Assembly (NCBI RefSeq): GCF_024125425.1
Contig: NZ_JAMXWN010000004.1
Location: forward strand, 1-64,000
Origin: Sporolactobacillus kofuensis
GTDB taxonomy: Bacteria > Bacillota > Bacilli > Bacillales > Sporolactobacillaceae
Direction: 5' to 3'
Length of the DNA: 64,000 nt
Shown: in pieces, positions 45,577 through 55,052 of the stretch
Layout of the letters: every line of letters begins with the position of its first letter
Numbering within the stretch: the first letter of the stretch is position 1
Translations under genes and position numbers: made by a program
Notes under the pieces: generated by a model
What the model saw: the letters and a program-made list of their open reading frames with translations, nothing else
The model's database searches: none
Told to the model about the DNA's origin: nothing

Positions 45577-46563
45577 TTATTTCTCGTCATTTGGAAACAA
45601 GATCCCGCTTTGCACGCGTGCAGTTTCCATCGTTTTCAGTACCATTCGACTCAAATTTCGTAAGTTCAAATACTCAGCGTGATCTTCTTGATCCAAGAGA
45701 TCAGCAAAATGAGCAATTTCAAAGATTTTATCATCAGCTTCAGTATGTTCGGCGATCACTATCGGTTTCTTATCATGAGCATCAATCCATTCAAGGCGTT
45801 CAATATTCGATGCGTTATTGATCCGTAAGCTGCCCTTTTCCCCATGAATTTCCGAAGGTGCATCTGAATGTGCGATCTTCGAGCAAAGTAATGTACAAAT
45901 AAATGATTCATATACCAGAACCATTGTTCCGCTGCCGTCAACACCACTTGAAAGTTTAATTGGATAATAAGCGACATCTTTTGGCTCACCAAATAACGCA
46001 ATCGCTACATAGAGAGGATAGACCCCTAAATCTTCAAGTGCACCTCCTGCAAATTGAGAAGAAAAAATGTTGCTCACATGCCCATCCAAGAATTGATCGT
46101 AACGAGAAGAATACTGAATCAGCTGTAAAACTGCTGAACGGAGTTGTCCGGTACGCGGCAATTCTTGCTTCAATTTTTTGAATACCGGAGTTTGAATAGT
46201 TCGTATTGCTTCAAAAAGATAAACATGATGCTCGTCCGCAATGCGAACCGCCTCATCAAATTCTTTTAGCGTTGTAAAAATCGGCTTTTCACAGATCACA
46301 TGCTTTCCCGCGCGAAGCAGAACTTCGACTTGCTGAAAGTGCAAGCCATTCGGCGAAGCCACATAGACAATGTCCACTTCCGGACTCTTTGCGAGTGTTT
46401 CTAATGAGGAAAAATAAAGATTTGCACCAAATTGCTCAGCGAATTGCTTGGCATTTTGCGCAGATCTTGAATAGGCACCAACGTATTCAAAACGTCCCGT
46501 TTCTTTAACCGTTTTCACAAATTGTTGCGTTATTTTACTTGTTCCAATTGTTGCCATTCTCAT
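45577..46563 (-). CDS. Gfo/Idh/MocA-family dehydrogenase
   Basis: NAD(P)-dependent oxidoreductase of 328 residues. The N-terminal Rossmann fold opens MRMATIGTSKITQQFV, lacking the full GxGxxG. The catalytic region has VICEKPIFTTLKEFDEA, with the family Lys of EKP. The C-terminal half is the alpha/beta dimerisation domain (FAGGALEDLGVYPLYVAIALFG in parts). Resembles YulF/YrbE-type proteins acting on sugars or inositols. ATG 46563 is 9 nt after GGAGG. Single gene. Confidence 0.85.
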   Translation of the reverse strand: MRMATIGTSKITQQFVKTVKETGRFEYVGAYSRSAQNAKQFAEQFGANLYFSSLETLAKSPEVDIVYVASPNGLHFQQVEVLLRAGKHVICEKPIFTTLKEFDEAVRIADEHHVYLFEAIRTIQTPVFKKLKQELPRTGQLRSAVLQLIQYSSRYDQFLDGHVSNIFSSQFAGGALEDLGVYPLYVAIALFGEPKDVAYYPIKLSSGVDGSGTMVLVYESFICTLLCSKIAHSDAPSEIHGEKGSLRINNASNIERLEWIDAHDKKPIVIAEHTEADDKIFEIAHFADLLDQEDHAEYLNLRNLSRMVLKTMETARVQSGILFPNDEK

Positions 46564-46747
46564 TGTCATAACCCTCCAGTTTCTTCACTAATAATCCTAT
46601 TATAACGGTATATCATTCATCATGATAGCCTTTTCATTTTCGTTACATAAATATAAAAATTTCCCCATAAACTTGATTTTCCTATGCATTTTAAAGTATA
46701 AGTAATGTTGCAGATAAAATGATTAATAATAGTCGGAGGACGAATTT

Positions 46748-48040
46748 ATGATATACGGGCTTAAAAAAGTCAAACAACAGCCGCTTATCTTGGGATTAAT
46801 TTTGTTATATTTGCTCCCGCCTGTTGGTATGGCTTGGTTCGTTGGTTATGCCATTATTGAGTGGCGCGCACAATTTATTGAAAAGAAGTCGATACCTACT
46901 GATTTGATCAGCATACTCCTTGCACTTATGGCTATTTCATCAATTGGCGCGGTTCTCGTAAGCTGGCAAGTTACCGACTTAGCTTCAACCTTGATCTTAG
47001 TCGGTTATCTTGGTATCTATCTATTCATGTTGCGTCATCCCGAACAGTTGCATATCCATCAATTCACTTGGATCACTGTTTTTGGTGGCGTTTATATTTT
47101 TATTTCGGATAAGCTGCTTAACTTCATCCCGAAAGATACGCTCATCGGTCAGGCTGCATCATTCCTTACCGGACATTTTTTGTTTGGCTACGTGGGAAAA
47201 CCACGTCTCTATGGATCAACTTTTAACCCCAATTATGCTTGTTATTTGTTGATTCTCGCACTTGCCTTTCTGTTGGTGGAATTATTGCGTGCAGTGCATA
47301 TGAAAAATACGAAACTGATTGCATTATCACTGGTCATCTTGCCTCTCCTTGATCTCGGAATATACGATACAGGATCAAGAGCTGGATTCGTTATTATGTT
47401 TCTGCTCCATCTGCTCTTCGTATACAAACTAAATTTACGGCTATTTTTTCCAATTGCAGCCCTAGTGATCGCCAGCGCACCTTTTCTCTACCGTTGGATG
47501 CCGCGTTCTGATGGCACCGAATCTTCAATGGCAAAGCGAATCGAAATTTGGGGCAACAGTTGGCACATCTTTAAAGAGAATCCGGTATTTGGTGCCACTT
47601 CGCTTGGTTTTGGTCGCGATTATGCTGAGCTAAACGGTCAAAATATCCCACATGCTCATGACCTGTTTCTGGCAATCTTCTCAACATCGGGTGTTTTTTG
47701 TGGCTTGTTCTTTCTCTTTGTCCTTTGTATCAGTGGATTCACTTTACTTCGTGCACAAAGACTAAACACAAAGACGAATGATGAAGCTTCACTCTTTTTC
47801 TTTACAATGCCGACGATTATCGCTTATGGCATTATGGATTTTGAATTATCATCTCCACAAGTCCTAATTATTGTACTGATCCTACTTTCTTATTGGACCA
47901 GATATGCAGCGGCATTGAACCAATTTATATGGTTGCGGAAGATAACGAAACTCTTTCTTCATACTAAAATTCATTTGCTGAAACGCAAGAAAAGCAATGC
48001 AGCCATGTTGCAATCCTATAAAGAGATGTCTGGAAAATGA
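46748..48040 (+). CDS. O-antigen ligase/Wzy-like membrane protein
   Basis: Polytopic membrane protein of 430 residues with about 11-12 helices. The large extracellular loop near 260-310 holds the Wzy_C/WaaL-type pattern RIEIWGNSWHIFKENPVFG followed by HAHDLFLAIFSTSG, including the conserved His. Such enzymes join or polymerise glycans at the outer face of the membrane. No glycosyltransferase, flippase or capsule gene is nearby, so it is an orphan. TCGGAGG precedes the ATG. A terminator follows. Confidence 0.82.
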   Translation: MIYGLKKVKQQPLILGLILLYLLPPVGMAWFVGYAIIEWRAQFIEKKSIPTDLISILLALMAISSIGAVLVSWQVTDLASTLILVGYLGIYLFMLRHPEQLHIHQFTWITVFGGVYIFISDKLLNFIPKDTLIGQAASFLTGHFLFGYVGKPRLYGSTFNPNYACYLLILALAFLLVELLRAVHMKNTKLIALSLVILPLLDLGIYDTGSRAGFVIMFLLHLLFVYKLNLRLFFPIAALVIASAPFLYRWMPRSDGTESSMAKRIEIWGNSWHIFKENPVFGATSLGFGRDYAELNGQNIPHAHDLFLAIFSTSGVFCGLFFLFVLCISGFTLLRAQRLNTKTNDEASLFFFTMPTIIAYGIMDFELSSPQVLIIVLILLSYWTRYAAALNQFIWLRKITKLFLHTKIHLLKRKKSNAAMLQSYKEMSGK

Positions 48041-48101
48041 GCTTCAGATCGTTTGAAAGTGAAGAAAAGTGATAATCAATACTAAATTTATGCTTGTGTC
48101 A

Positions 48102-48127
48102 AGAACTTGCCAATCGGCAAGTTTTCT
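48102..48127 (+). terminator. terminator after the ligase-like gene
   Basis: Stem AACTTGCC/GGCAAGTT with an AATC loop and a short T run. Confidence 0.75.
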
Positions 48128-48198
48128 ACTATGATTGCGGTGTTTATAGGAGAAGTACCTATCTACTTGGTCAGAAGAAATGAGAGGATGAATAACCG

Positions 48199-49023
48199 TT
48201 GTTACAAAAATTAGCGTTTATTGGTTCTGGTGAACTTGCGGAATCTTTACTCAAAGGATTTCTTGATAAAAAATTTATTTCTGCCGATCGTGTCTGGATG
48301 AACAATCGATCAAATGGTGAACGGTTGAAAGATTTGGAAGAAACCTTTCACGTCCATACCACACAAGACAAGAAAATTGCTCTTGATGCGGCGGACATTG
48401 TTATTTTTGCTTTCAGACCGGCGGATACGGAATCAGCCATCAATGAAATGAAGGCATATTTACGTCCAAATCAATTAATCATCTCACTGATGGTTGGTGT
48501 ACCAACCTCATTCATCCGCTCCGCTTCGGGTATCGATCTACCAGTGGTTCGTGCAATGCCCAATACCTCGGCCTCGATCGGGTTATCCGCAACCGGCATC
48601 GCAGCCGGAGAAATGGTTTCTGAGCAACAGCTGGAGCTTGCAAAGCAATTATTTGAAACCGTTGGGACAGTCACTATTGTCAAGGAAAGTGAGATCGATG
48701 TAATCGCTGGCGTAGCCGGAAGCGGTCCTGCCTACCTTTATTATCTCGCCAATGCTATGCAAGAGGCCGGTATTCAGGAAGGAATTTCTAAAGAATCCTC
48801 CGCACAACTCGTGATGCAAACTTTACTTGGCGCAACGCATCTTTTGAATCAGTCTGGAAAATCTGCTCAAGATTTATTAAAAGCTGTTGCAACGCCTGGA
48901 GGTACCACTCAAGCAGGTATTGATACGCTCGATGAAAATCATGTGAAACAATCCGTCGTTGACTGCGTGCATCAAGCAATTGTCCGTGCAAAAGAAATGA
49001 GTACACCTTTTACAAAAAATTAA
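48199..49023 (+). CDS. proC: pyrroline-5-carboxylate reductase
   Basis: NAD(P)H enzyme of 274 residues, the last step of proline synthesis. N-terminal Rossmann fold LAFIGSGELAESLLKGFL, then VVRAMPNTSASIG and the C-terminal signature AGVAGSGPAYLYYLANAM ... LLKAVATPGGTTQAGIDTL in parts. TTG start after GAGGATG. No proA or proB is adjacent. Confidence 0.94.
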   Translation: MLQKLAFIGSGELAESLLKGFLDKKFISADRVWMNNRSNGERLKDLEETFHVHTTQDKKIALDAADIVIFAFRPADTESAINEMKAYLRPNQLIISLMVGVPTSFIRSASGIDLPVVRAMPNTSASIGLSATGIAAGEMVSEQQLELAKQLFETVGTVTIVKESEIDVIAGVAGSGPAYLYYLANAMQEAGIQEGISKESSAQLVMQTLLGATHLLNQSGKSAQDLLKAVATPGGTTQAGIDTLDENHVKQSVVDCVHQAIVRAKEMSTPFTKN

Positions 49024-49417
49024 TACAATGTTAGATTATTGGACATATCTTTGATTTAATCTGCTTGAAAAACCGCACCTTAAAAAACCATGTCAGATAA
49101 TATGACAAATTTTCTAAAACGTCAGCTAAAGGGTGCTATGATGATCTCGTAAGCTTTAACACACCTTCTGTTGCAGTTAACCTTAAGTTAAGATGTTTGA
49201 TCTTGATTTAGGAAACCATCATTTACTCGTTTGCGATGAGATGCTGACCGGCATTCTTATCGCATATTTTTTTTGCTGTAATAGAGGACTAGGGATAGTT
49301 TTAAGATTGCTTTATAGACTGTGCCTGTTCCGTTATAATAGTTAGGTAGTCTTGCCTAGTGAGGATTGTTCAGCAACTCGCACGCGGCCGTCACACAAAA
49401 CGAAGAGGGGCAACATC
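49024..49417. other. upstream region of the GH92-like gene
   Basis: No gene. A -10 TATAAT at 49334-49339 lacks a good -35 at 17 bp, so activation may be needed. TGTCA-N7-TGACA (49091-49107) is a small dyad that could be an operator. I see no good cre site. Confidence 0.4.
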
Positions 49418-52400
49418 ATGGATTTAAAGATTTTCACGAAAATAGTCATCAGTTGTATTTCACTATGTCTGGTCACCTCTTCTTTACCTGGTCCTATGAT
49501 GCATGGTGCCGATGCGAAGAACAACAGTCCGCTTTTCTTCACCTCATTCGAAAAAGGCGATCCTGCACTTTCATGGAAAAATCAAAATGAGCAATCAGGA
49601 AAAGGCAAGTTAATGACAGAGGGGATTACGCCGTTAAACGGCAAGGGGAAAACAATGACCACTTTGGTTACTAAAGGGCCGGAGAACCTCTACAATGCCT
49701 CGAAAAAAAATGGTTGGACAGGCAGCCACGTACTTACCTACTCAGGGAAAGTTACAGGTAACGCCGACAGCTATGCATTCAACAAATTATTTAATGTGAA
49801 TATTAAAGTTTCTGCAAATACGGAGCTCTCCTATTTAATTGCTCCCGAATCGACCAAAACTGATCCACAAGCAGAGGCTGCAAGCTATGTTTCAGTGGAT
49901 CTTGCATTTTCCGACGGTAGTTATTTACATGACTTAAAAAAAGTAAACGATCAGGATGGCTTTGGCATAACCCCTAAGGATCAAGGGAAATCCGATACCC
50001 TTTTGATGAACCAATGGAATCAAAAAATAATTTCACTCGGTGCGGCAGCCAAAGGAAAAACGATAAAACGAATAATAATTGCCTACAAAGCACCGCGCGC
50101 TAACGTTTCGTTTAAAGGCGCTCTAGACGATATTCGAATTGATAATCATCCATCATTAACTACTGATCGTACACCGGTCGATCAGGTTAATATTTTTCGT
50201 GGTACCGCATCTGGAAAGGCCTTTGCACGCGGAAACACTTCCCCAGCTATAGGGGTACCAAATGGCTTCACTTACTGGGCACCGGCGATTAACAGTAGTG
50301 CAAAGGCACACATTTATCCTTATAACCAAAATAATGATCCGAATAATTTACCTGAAATACAATCCTTTTCACTCAGTCAATCGGCCAATGACCAAGCAGG
50401 CATTCAACAGTCATTTCAAGTCATGCCTTCAGACTTTTCGGGTACGCCAAGTGCAAACCGATTAGGACGTGGAGCAGCCTTCAAGCGTTCTGATGAATTT
50501 TCTTCCCCCTATCGTTATCAGGTGACTTTTGCCAATGGAATGAAAACAGAACTGGCAGCAACGAGCCATGCGGCAATCATGCGCTATTCATTTATTGGGA
50601 CAAACGGTAACTTGATCTTTGATAACTTGAATCGCCACGGGAGCCTGACGCTTCACCCGGAAACACAATCATTGGAAGGCTATACCGATAGCAAAGACGC
50701 ATCGACAGGCAATGATAACCGGTTGTTTTTCTATGCAGAAGTCGATCAACCCGTATCCGATTACGGACGTCTATCCGGGCAAGGCCGTGACCAATCGACC
50801 GCTTTCTTTAAGTTCGACACCACCGACAAAAAGAACGTTACGCTACGCATTGCCAGTTCTTTAATTAGCGTGGCTCAGGCCAAGAAAAATTTAAACCAGG
50901 AAATCGGCAAACACACGTCTTTAAAAGATGTTGAAAACAAAGCGAAGAAAGAATGGAACAAGCGGCTTGAACGTGTAACTGTTGAAGGAGGAGCTGCGCA
51001 GCAATCCACGCTTTATTCTAATCTTTACCGGCTCTATCTCTCACCAAATATTGGCTATGAGAATACAGGATCAAAGAAGAAACCAGATTATCGTTACGCT
51101 GATCTGAGTGTGCCTGCAAGCACTGCCAACACGTCTGAACACACTGGTGCACCAATTAAGAAAGGTCAAATTTATGTAAATAGCAACTTTTCTTATAGCG
51201 CACAAACAGCATGGCCGATTTATGCACTTCTGGAACCCAAACTTACCGGAAAAATGATTAATGGTTTCCTCACTGCCTATAAAAACGACGGGGTATTTGA
51301 TCCAGATGCAGGTCCTGCCTTTGCAGATGCTGTAGTTAAAGGTGTGCCGGGTGTCCATTCATCTGTACTCTATCAGGCAATGCTCCAATCCAGTTCTGTA
51401 CCGCAGGAACATGATGATGATACCTTTACCGGCTATCTTTCATCCAAACAAAAAGACAGCGTAAGCCGAACGTTATCTCAGAGCATAACGGATTATTCGC
51501 TCGGAAATTTCGCTAACTATTTGGCACAACGACATCCGAACAACACCCAATATGCAGATGATAGCCGCTATTATCTAAGACAATCTCAGAATTATTTATA
51601 TCTGTTTAACCATAAGCGAGATTCTTTTACCGAACGAAACAAAGATGGAAAGTGGGCGGCAAGCGACGGATCAAATCCGTCACTTAAAAACAAGACCTTA
51701 GATGACTGGGCGTACGCGTTTAACGTCCCTCAGGATGGACAAGGTCTAGCTAATCTGTATGGAGGTCAAGATGCTCTAACCCGCAAGCTTGATCAGTTTT
51801 TCCGTAACCCGCCACAAGACAAAGCGTTCAGCAGCCTTCAGAAGCACGCAAGAATCGCGTACAGCGGTCATTTAGGAATGTTCACGCTCGATCAAGCAGC
51901 GTCACCATCTCAACCGTATATGTATTTATTCGCTTCTGCGCCTTGGAAAACACAGAGTACATTACGTGCCATCATGAATCGCTTCTACACGGGAGGAATG
52001 ATCGGTCAGGGTTATTTAGGGTCTGATAACGGAGCAATACTCTCTGGCTTCTATCTGTTTGGCGCGTTAGGTATTTATCCGCTTCAAAAGGGTACACCTG
52101 ATTACGTCATTGGTGCGCCCTATTTCAAGCGAATGGCCGTACATTTGGAGAATGGACATACCTTGATCATCAATGCACCAAATGTGAGCAATAAAAATAA
52201 CTATGTTCAACAGGTCGCATTCAATGGACAAATGGTAAACGCAACAACGATTTCTGCAGCACAATTAGCGAATGGGGGAACATTGACTTTCATAATGGGT
52301 GCAGACCCATCAAGTTGGGGCACTTCATCTGATGCTTTGCCGGATTCACAAACTGCTCAGTCTACAGATGGCTCAGAATTTTATCCAGAACCCTTAGCAG

Positions 52401-53074
52401 ATTTGACAGGGTATGCTTCACAGATTACCTCTCATGCCAGTCAATCTTTAAGACGTTTAACGGACAATAATTCAGTAACTGCGGCAAAATTCCATTCGGA
52501 TCATCCCTCAGTTACGCTCCAATTTGATTCAGAGAATCGCAGGGTAGAAATGTATACCCTGACCTCCTCAAACAAAAGCAAAACCAGTGATCCAAAGGAT
52601 TGGACACTTTGGGGCTCAGATGATGGAATGAACTGGGATCTAATTGATCGAAGAACGGATCAATCCTTTAAATGGAGAGCAATGACGCGCGCATTCTCTA
52701 TAAAGAATCCACAAGCTTATGGTTATTACAAGCTGACCGTTACAAAGAAAAGTAATGAGGATCCATTGGCGATCAGCGAATGGCAATTGCTTGGCTACTC
52801 AGGAATTCGAAGTGGATTTGAGCACATGCAAAACGAGATCATACATCAGTTTAAACTGAAGAATTTGAGTGAATCCGAGACAACCGCTCTATCTGATAAA
52901 CTCAATCAAGCACAAATCGCCTACCTAAACGGCAATCTATCTTCTTCAGTGTATTACATGCAATCCTATGTGCAGGTCATCAATTCATTTATTTATCAAG
53001 CGACGGCTTCGCAAAAAGTTAGACAAGGTCTTACAGCGGATGCACACGCAATCATTAATTTGATGACCGATTAA
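49418..53074 (+). CDS. secreted GH92-like glycosidase with F5/8C and FIMAH domains
   Basis: Exported protein of 1218 residues. Signal peptide ~1-33; a jelly-roll-like region ~40-250; a GH92 N-terminal beta domain ~265-520; a GH92 catalytic (alpha/alpha) domain ~530-960; an F5/8-type C discoidin domain ~985-1130; and a C-terminal helical FIMAH-like domain (~1140-1218). GH92 enzymes are Ca-dependent exo-alpha-mannosidases. SVSRTL, PWKTQ, SDNG (D870) and GALGIYP are kept, but the WD signature, the EGN motif carrying the general acid (T760 aligned by eye) and NEPSH are changed. Activity is therefore doubtful. AAGAGGGG precedes the ATG. Confidence 0.8.
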   Translation: MDLKIFTKIVISCISLCLVTSSLPGPMMHGADAKNNSPLFFTSFEKGDPALSWKNQNEQSGKGKLMTEGITPLNGKGKTMTTLVTKGPENLYNASKKNGWTGSHVLTYSGKVTGNADSYAFNKLFNVNIKVSANTELSYLIAPESTKTDPQAEAASYVSVDLAFSDGSYLHDLKKVNDQDGFGITPKDQGKSDTLLMNQWNQKIISLGAAAKGKTIKRIIIAYKAPRANVSFKGALDDIRIDNHPSLTTDRTPVDQVNIFRGTASGKAFARGNTSPAIGVPNGFTYWAPAINSSAKAHIYPYNQNNDPNNLPEIQSFSLSQSANDQAGIQQSFQVMPSDFSGTPSANRLGRGAAFKRSDEFSSPYRYQVTFANGMKTELAATSHAAIMRYSFIGTNGNLIFDNLNRHGSLTLHPETQSLEGYTDSKDASTGNDNRLFFYAEVDQPVSDYGRLSGQGRDQSTAFFKFDTTDKKNVTLRIASSLISVAQAKKNLNQEIGKHTSLKDVENKAKKEWNKRLERVTVEGGAAQQSTLYSNLYRLYLSPNIGYENTGSKKKPDYRYADLSVPASTANTSEHTGAPIKKGQIYVNSNFSYSAQTAWPIYALLEPKLTGKMINGFLTAYKNDGVFDPDAGPAFADAVVKGVPGVHSSVLYQAMLQSSSVPQEHDDDTFTGYLSSKQKDSVSRTLSQSITDYSLGNFANYLAQRHPNNTQYADDSRYYLRQSQNYLYLFNHKRDSFTERNKDGKWAASDGSNPSLKNKTLDDWAYAFNVPQDGQGLANLYGGQDALTRKLDQFFRNPPQDKAFSSLQKHARIAYSGHLGMFTLDQAASPSQPYMYLFASAPWKTQSTLRAIMNRFYTGGMIGQGYLGSDNGAILSGFYLFGALGIYPLQKGTPDYVIGAPYFKRMAVHLENGHTLIINAPNVSNKNNYVQQVAFNGQMVNATTISAAQLANGGTLTFIMGADPSSWGTSSDALPDSQTAQSTDGSEFYPEPLADLTGYASQITSHASQSLRRLTDNNSVTAAKFHSDHPSVTLQFDSENRRVEMYTLTSSNKSKTSDPKDWTLWGSDDGMNWDLIDRRTDQSFKWRAMTRAFSIKNPQAYGYYKLTVTKKSNEDPLAISEWQLLGYSGIRSGFEHMQNEIIHQFKLKNLSESETTALSDKLNQAQIAYLNGNLSSSVYYMQSYVQVINSFIYQATASQKVRQGLTADAHAIINLMTD

Positions 53075-53113
53075 TTATATAAATACACTCTAAAGATAGG
53101 ATGGGTAGCCTCA

Positions 53114-53623
53114 ATGCAGAATTCTGTAATGATTCGTGATGCACGTAAAGAAGATTTGGCTGATATCGTCTCAATTTATAATTCAACGATTCCAGGACGT
53201 ATGGTGACTGCAGATACTGAGCCTGTGACTGTTCAGGACCGTTTGCCATGGTTCGAGGCCCATCAAGAAGATCAAAGGCGCCCTCTATGGGTTGCTGAAA
53301 TTGATGGAACTCTATGTGGCTGGCTAAGCCTCAGCAACTTTTACGGTCGTCCTGCTTACCAATCAACTGTAGAAATAAGCATTTACTTAGATGAACGTTT
53401 TCGAGGTATGGGCATCGGCTCTGGATTTGTTCGTTATGCCCTAGAACATTGCAAAGCGTTAGGAATTAATACGGTCCTCGCTTTTATTTTCGGACAGAAC
53501 ACACCAAGTCTCCACCTCTTCGAGCGATTTGGCTTCGAACGTTGGGGCACATGTCCAAGGGTTGCCGTTCTAGATGGCATAGAGCGGGATTTGGTGATCA
53601 TGGGACACCGAGTCACTGACTAG
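53114..53623 (+). CDS. ywnH: GNAT acetyltransferase (YwnH/phosphinothricin type)
   Basis: Acetyl-CoA-dependent N-acetyltransferase of 169 residues. It opens with MIRDARKEDLADIVSIYNST and has the TADTEPVT segment found in YwnH/Pat proteins. The acetyl-CoA loop is DERFRGMGIGSGFVRYAL and the last part FGQNTPSLHLFERFGFERWG. Family members acetylate phosphinothricin or methionine sulfone/sulfoximine. It lies 39 nt after the GH92-like stop with GGATGGG upstream, so may be co-transcribed. Confidence 0.88.
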   Translation: MQNSVMIRDARKEDLADIVSIYNSTIPGRMVTADTEPVTVQDRLPWFEAHQEDQRRPLWVAEIDGTLCGWLSLSNFYGRPAYQSTVEISIYLDERFRGMGIGSGFVRYALEHCKALGINTVLAFIFGQNTPSLHLFERFGFERWGTCPRVAVLDGIERDLVIMGHRVTD

Positions 53624-53626
53624 CCC

Positions 53627-53667
53627 GATAGGAAAGGTACAGACAGTCCTATAGGTCCTTTCTTATC
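53627..53667 (+). terminator. acetyltransferase terminator
   Basis: GATAGGAAAGG pairs with CCTTTCTTATC (one G-T pair) across a 19-nt loop, right after the stop. Confidence 0.6.
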
Positions 53668-53687
53668 CCTATGAGCTTTTTTCTTTG

Positions 53688-53724
53688 AAAAAACGGCAGT
53701 TGCGTAATCGCAGCTGCCGTTTTT
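53688..53724. terminator. strong terminator between acetyltransferase and murB
   Basis: Stem AAAAACGGCAG-TGCG with CGCA-CTGCCGTTTTT, loop TAAT, symmetric and usable by both converging genes. Confidence 0.88.
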
Positions 53725-53783
53725 GAACAAAGAAGCATTTCAGTATAATCTTAGTCAAACTCATGCTTTACTTTGCTCAATTA

Positions 53784-54710
53784 TCATTTTCCATTCAATG
53801 CTTCGCCAATAATTCGTACTTCAGTTTCCAAATCAACACCAAATTTTTGTTTCACTGTGTCCTGGACATGCTTTATCAATTGAATATAATCTGAAGCGGT
53901 TCCGTGATCCACATTCACCATAAAGCCTGCATGTTTGGTTGACACCTCAACACCGCCGATCCGTGTTCCTTGTAACCCGCTATCCTGAATTAACTTTCCC
54001 GCAAAATAGCCGGTTGGTCTTTTGAACACACTGCCGCATGATGGATATTCCAGTGGTTGTTTCAGTTCACGCAGTGCTGTCAAACGATCCATCTCAGACT
54101 TTATTTGCTGAGGGTCCCCTGGCTGCAAGGCAAACGTTCCTTCTAATGCAAGATACCCTTCCTGTGATATCGCACTGTGCCGATAACCCATGGATAATGA
54201 CTTTTTATCCAATTGAATAATTTTGCCTGTTCGGTCAGCGACAACTGCTCCAGTCAATACATCAGCGGTTTCTCCACCATATGCACCTGCATTCATATAC
54301 AATGCACCACCGACAGATCCAGGTATACCACAGGCAAATTCAAGTCCGGTCAGATGGTTAGCCAACGCGAATCGTGAAACATCAATGATTGCCGCCCCGC
54401 TTTGTGCGATAATTGTGTCGCCTTCGCATCTGATTTTATTGAGCAATTCGCAGCTAATGACAATACCTCGTATCCCACCATCGCGCACGATAAGATTGGA
54501 GCCTTTACCTAAGATCGTTATCGGCAAAGCTTGTTCATTCGCATACGCAATGATTCGTCCTACTTCTTGATACGTTTTTGGAAGAACAAAGAGATCCGCC
54601 TGTCCCCCGGTATGCGTAAAGGTATATGTACTCAATTTCTCGTCTATTTTCACTTGCTCTTTGCTTGCAACCATTTTTACCAAATCAGTATAAATGTCAT
54701 TTTTGTTCAT
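53784..54710 (-). CDS. murB: UDP-N-acetylenolpyruvoylglucosamine reductase
   Basis: FAD enzyme of 308 residues that forms UDP-N-acetylmuramate for peptidoglycan. FAD-binding motifs: LGKGSNLIVRDGGIRG and ACGIPGSVGGALYMNAGAYG. The proton-donor serine region is YPSCGSVFKRP, followed by KLIQDSGLQGTRIGG; the C-terminal catalytic Glu is in ETEVRIIGE. It stands alone, not in a division cluster. AAAGGGA lies ~13 nt before the ATG. Confidence 0.94.
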   Translation of the reverse strand: MNKNDIYTDLVKMVASKEQVKIDEKLSTYTFTHTGGQADLFVLPKTYQEVGRIIAYANEQALPITILGKGSNLIVRDGGIRGIVISCELLNKIRCEGDTIIAQSGAAIIDVSRFALANHLTGLEFACGIPGSVGGALYMNAGAYGGETADVLTGAVVADRTGKIIQLDKKSLSMGYRHSAISQEGYLALEGTFALQPGDPQQIKSEMDRLTALRELKQPLEYPSCGSVFKRPTGYFAGKLIQDSGLQGTRIGGVEVSTKHAGFMVNVDHGTASDYIQLIKHVQDTVKQKFGVDLETEVRIIGEALNGK

Positions 54711-54851
54711 GCTTTCTATTCATTCCCTTTAAGCCAATTTTGATAAATTCATTGGCGACTTCCTGCTTTATTATTTATGCCATTGCTTGGCGGGTATGTC
54801 AACAGTATCTTAAGGATTACTGGCAAAAACCCCTGCGCTTATCTTGTATCC

Positions 54852-54960
54852 ATTTTGCTTTGATTGCTCGCTTGCTGTGGTCGATCCGTGAACCTCCTCG
54901 GTCTTCCCGCTCTCTGCGGGGTCTCACTTGGCTCGCACTCCCACAGGCGTCTCGCATCTC
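54852..54960 (-). repeat. dispersed GC-rich repeat, copy C
   Basis: Read leftward: GATGCGAGACGCCTGTGGG, AAGTGAGACCCCGCAGAG, GAGGAGGTTCACGGATCG, GCAAGCGAGCAATCAAAGC. It matches copy B (41591-41713) block by block in opposite orientation, and lies in the murB-GGDEF gap, which holds nothing else but a terminator. Confidence 0.75.
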
Positions 54961-54992
54961 TGCTGCATTTTTAGATAAATAGATTTCCTAAC

Positions 54993-55034
54993 TAAAAAAA
55001 GACCGTCAACAGACTCAATGAGGTCCGTACGGTC
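54993..55034 (-). terminator. terminator of the CheY-CheC-GGDEF operon
   Basis: Read leftward, GACCGT..ACGGTC-type stem with a long loop is followed by seven Ts. Confidence 0.7.
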
Positions 55035-55052
55035 ATCACAATTTTATTTATA

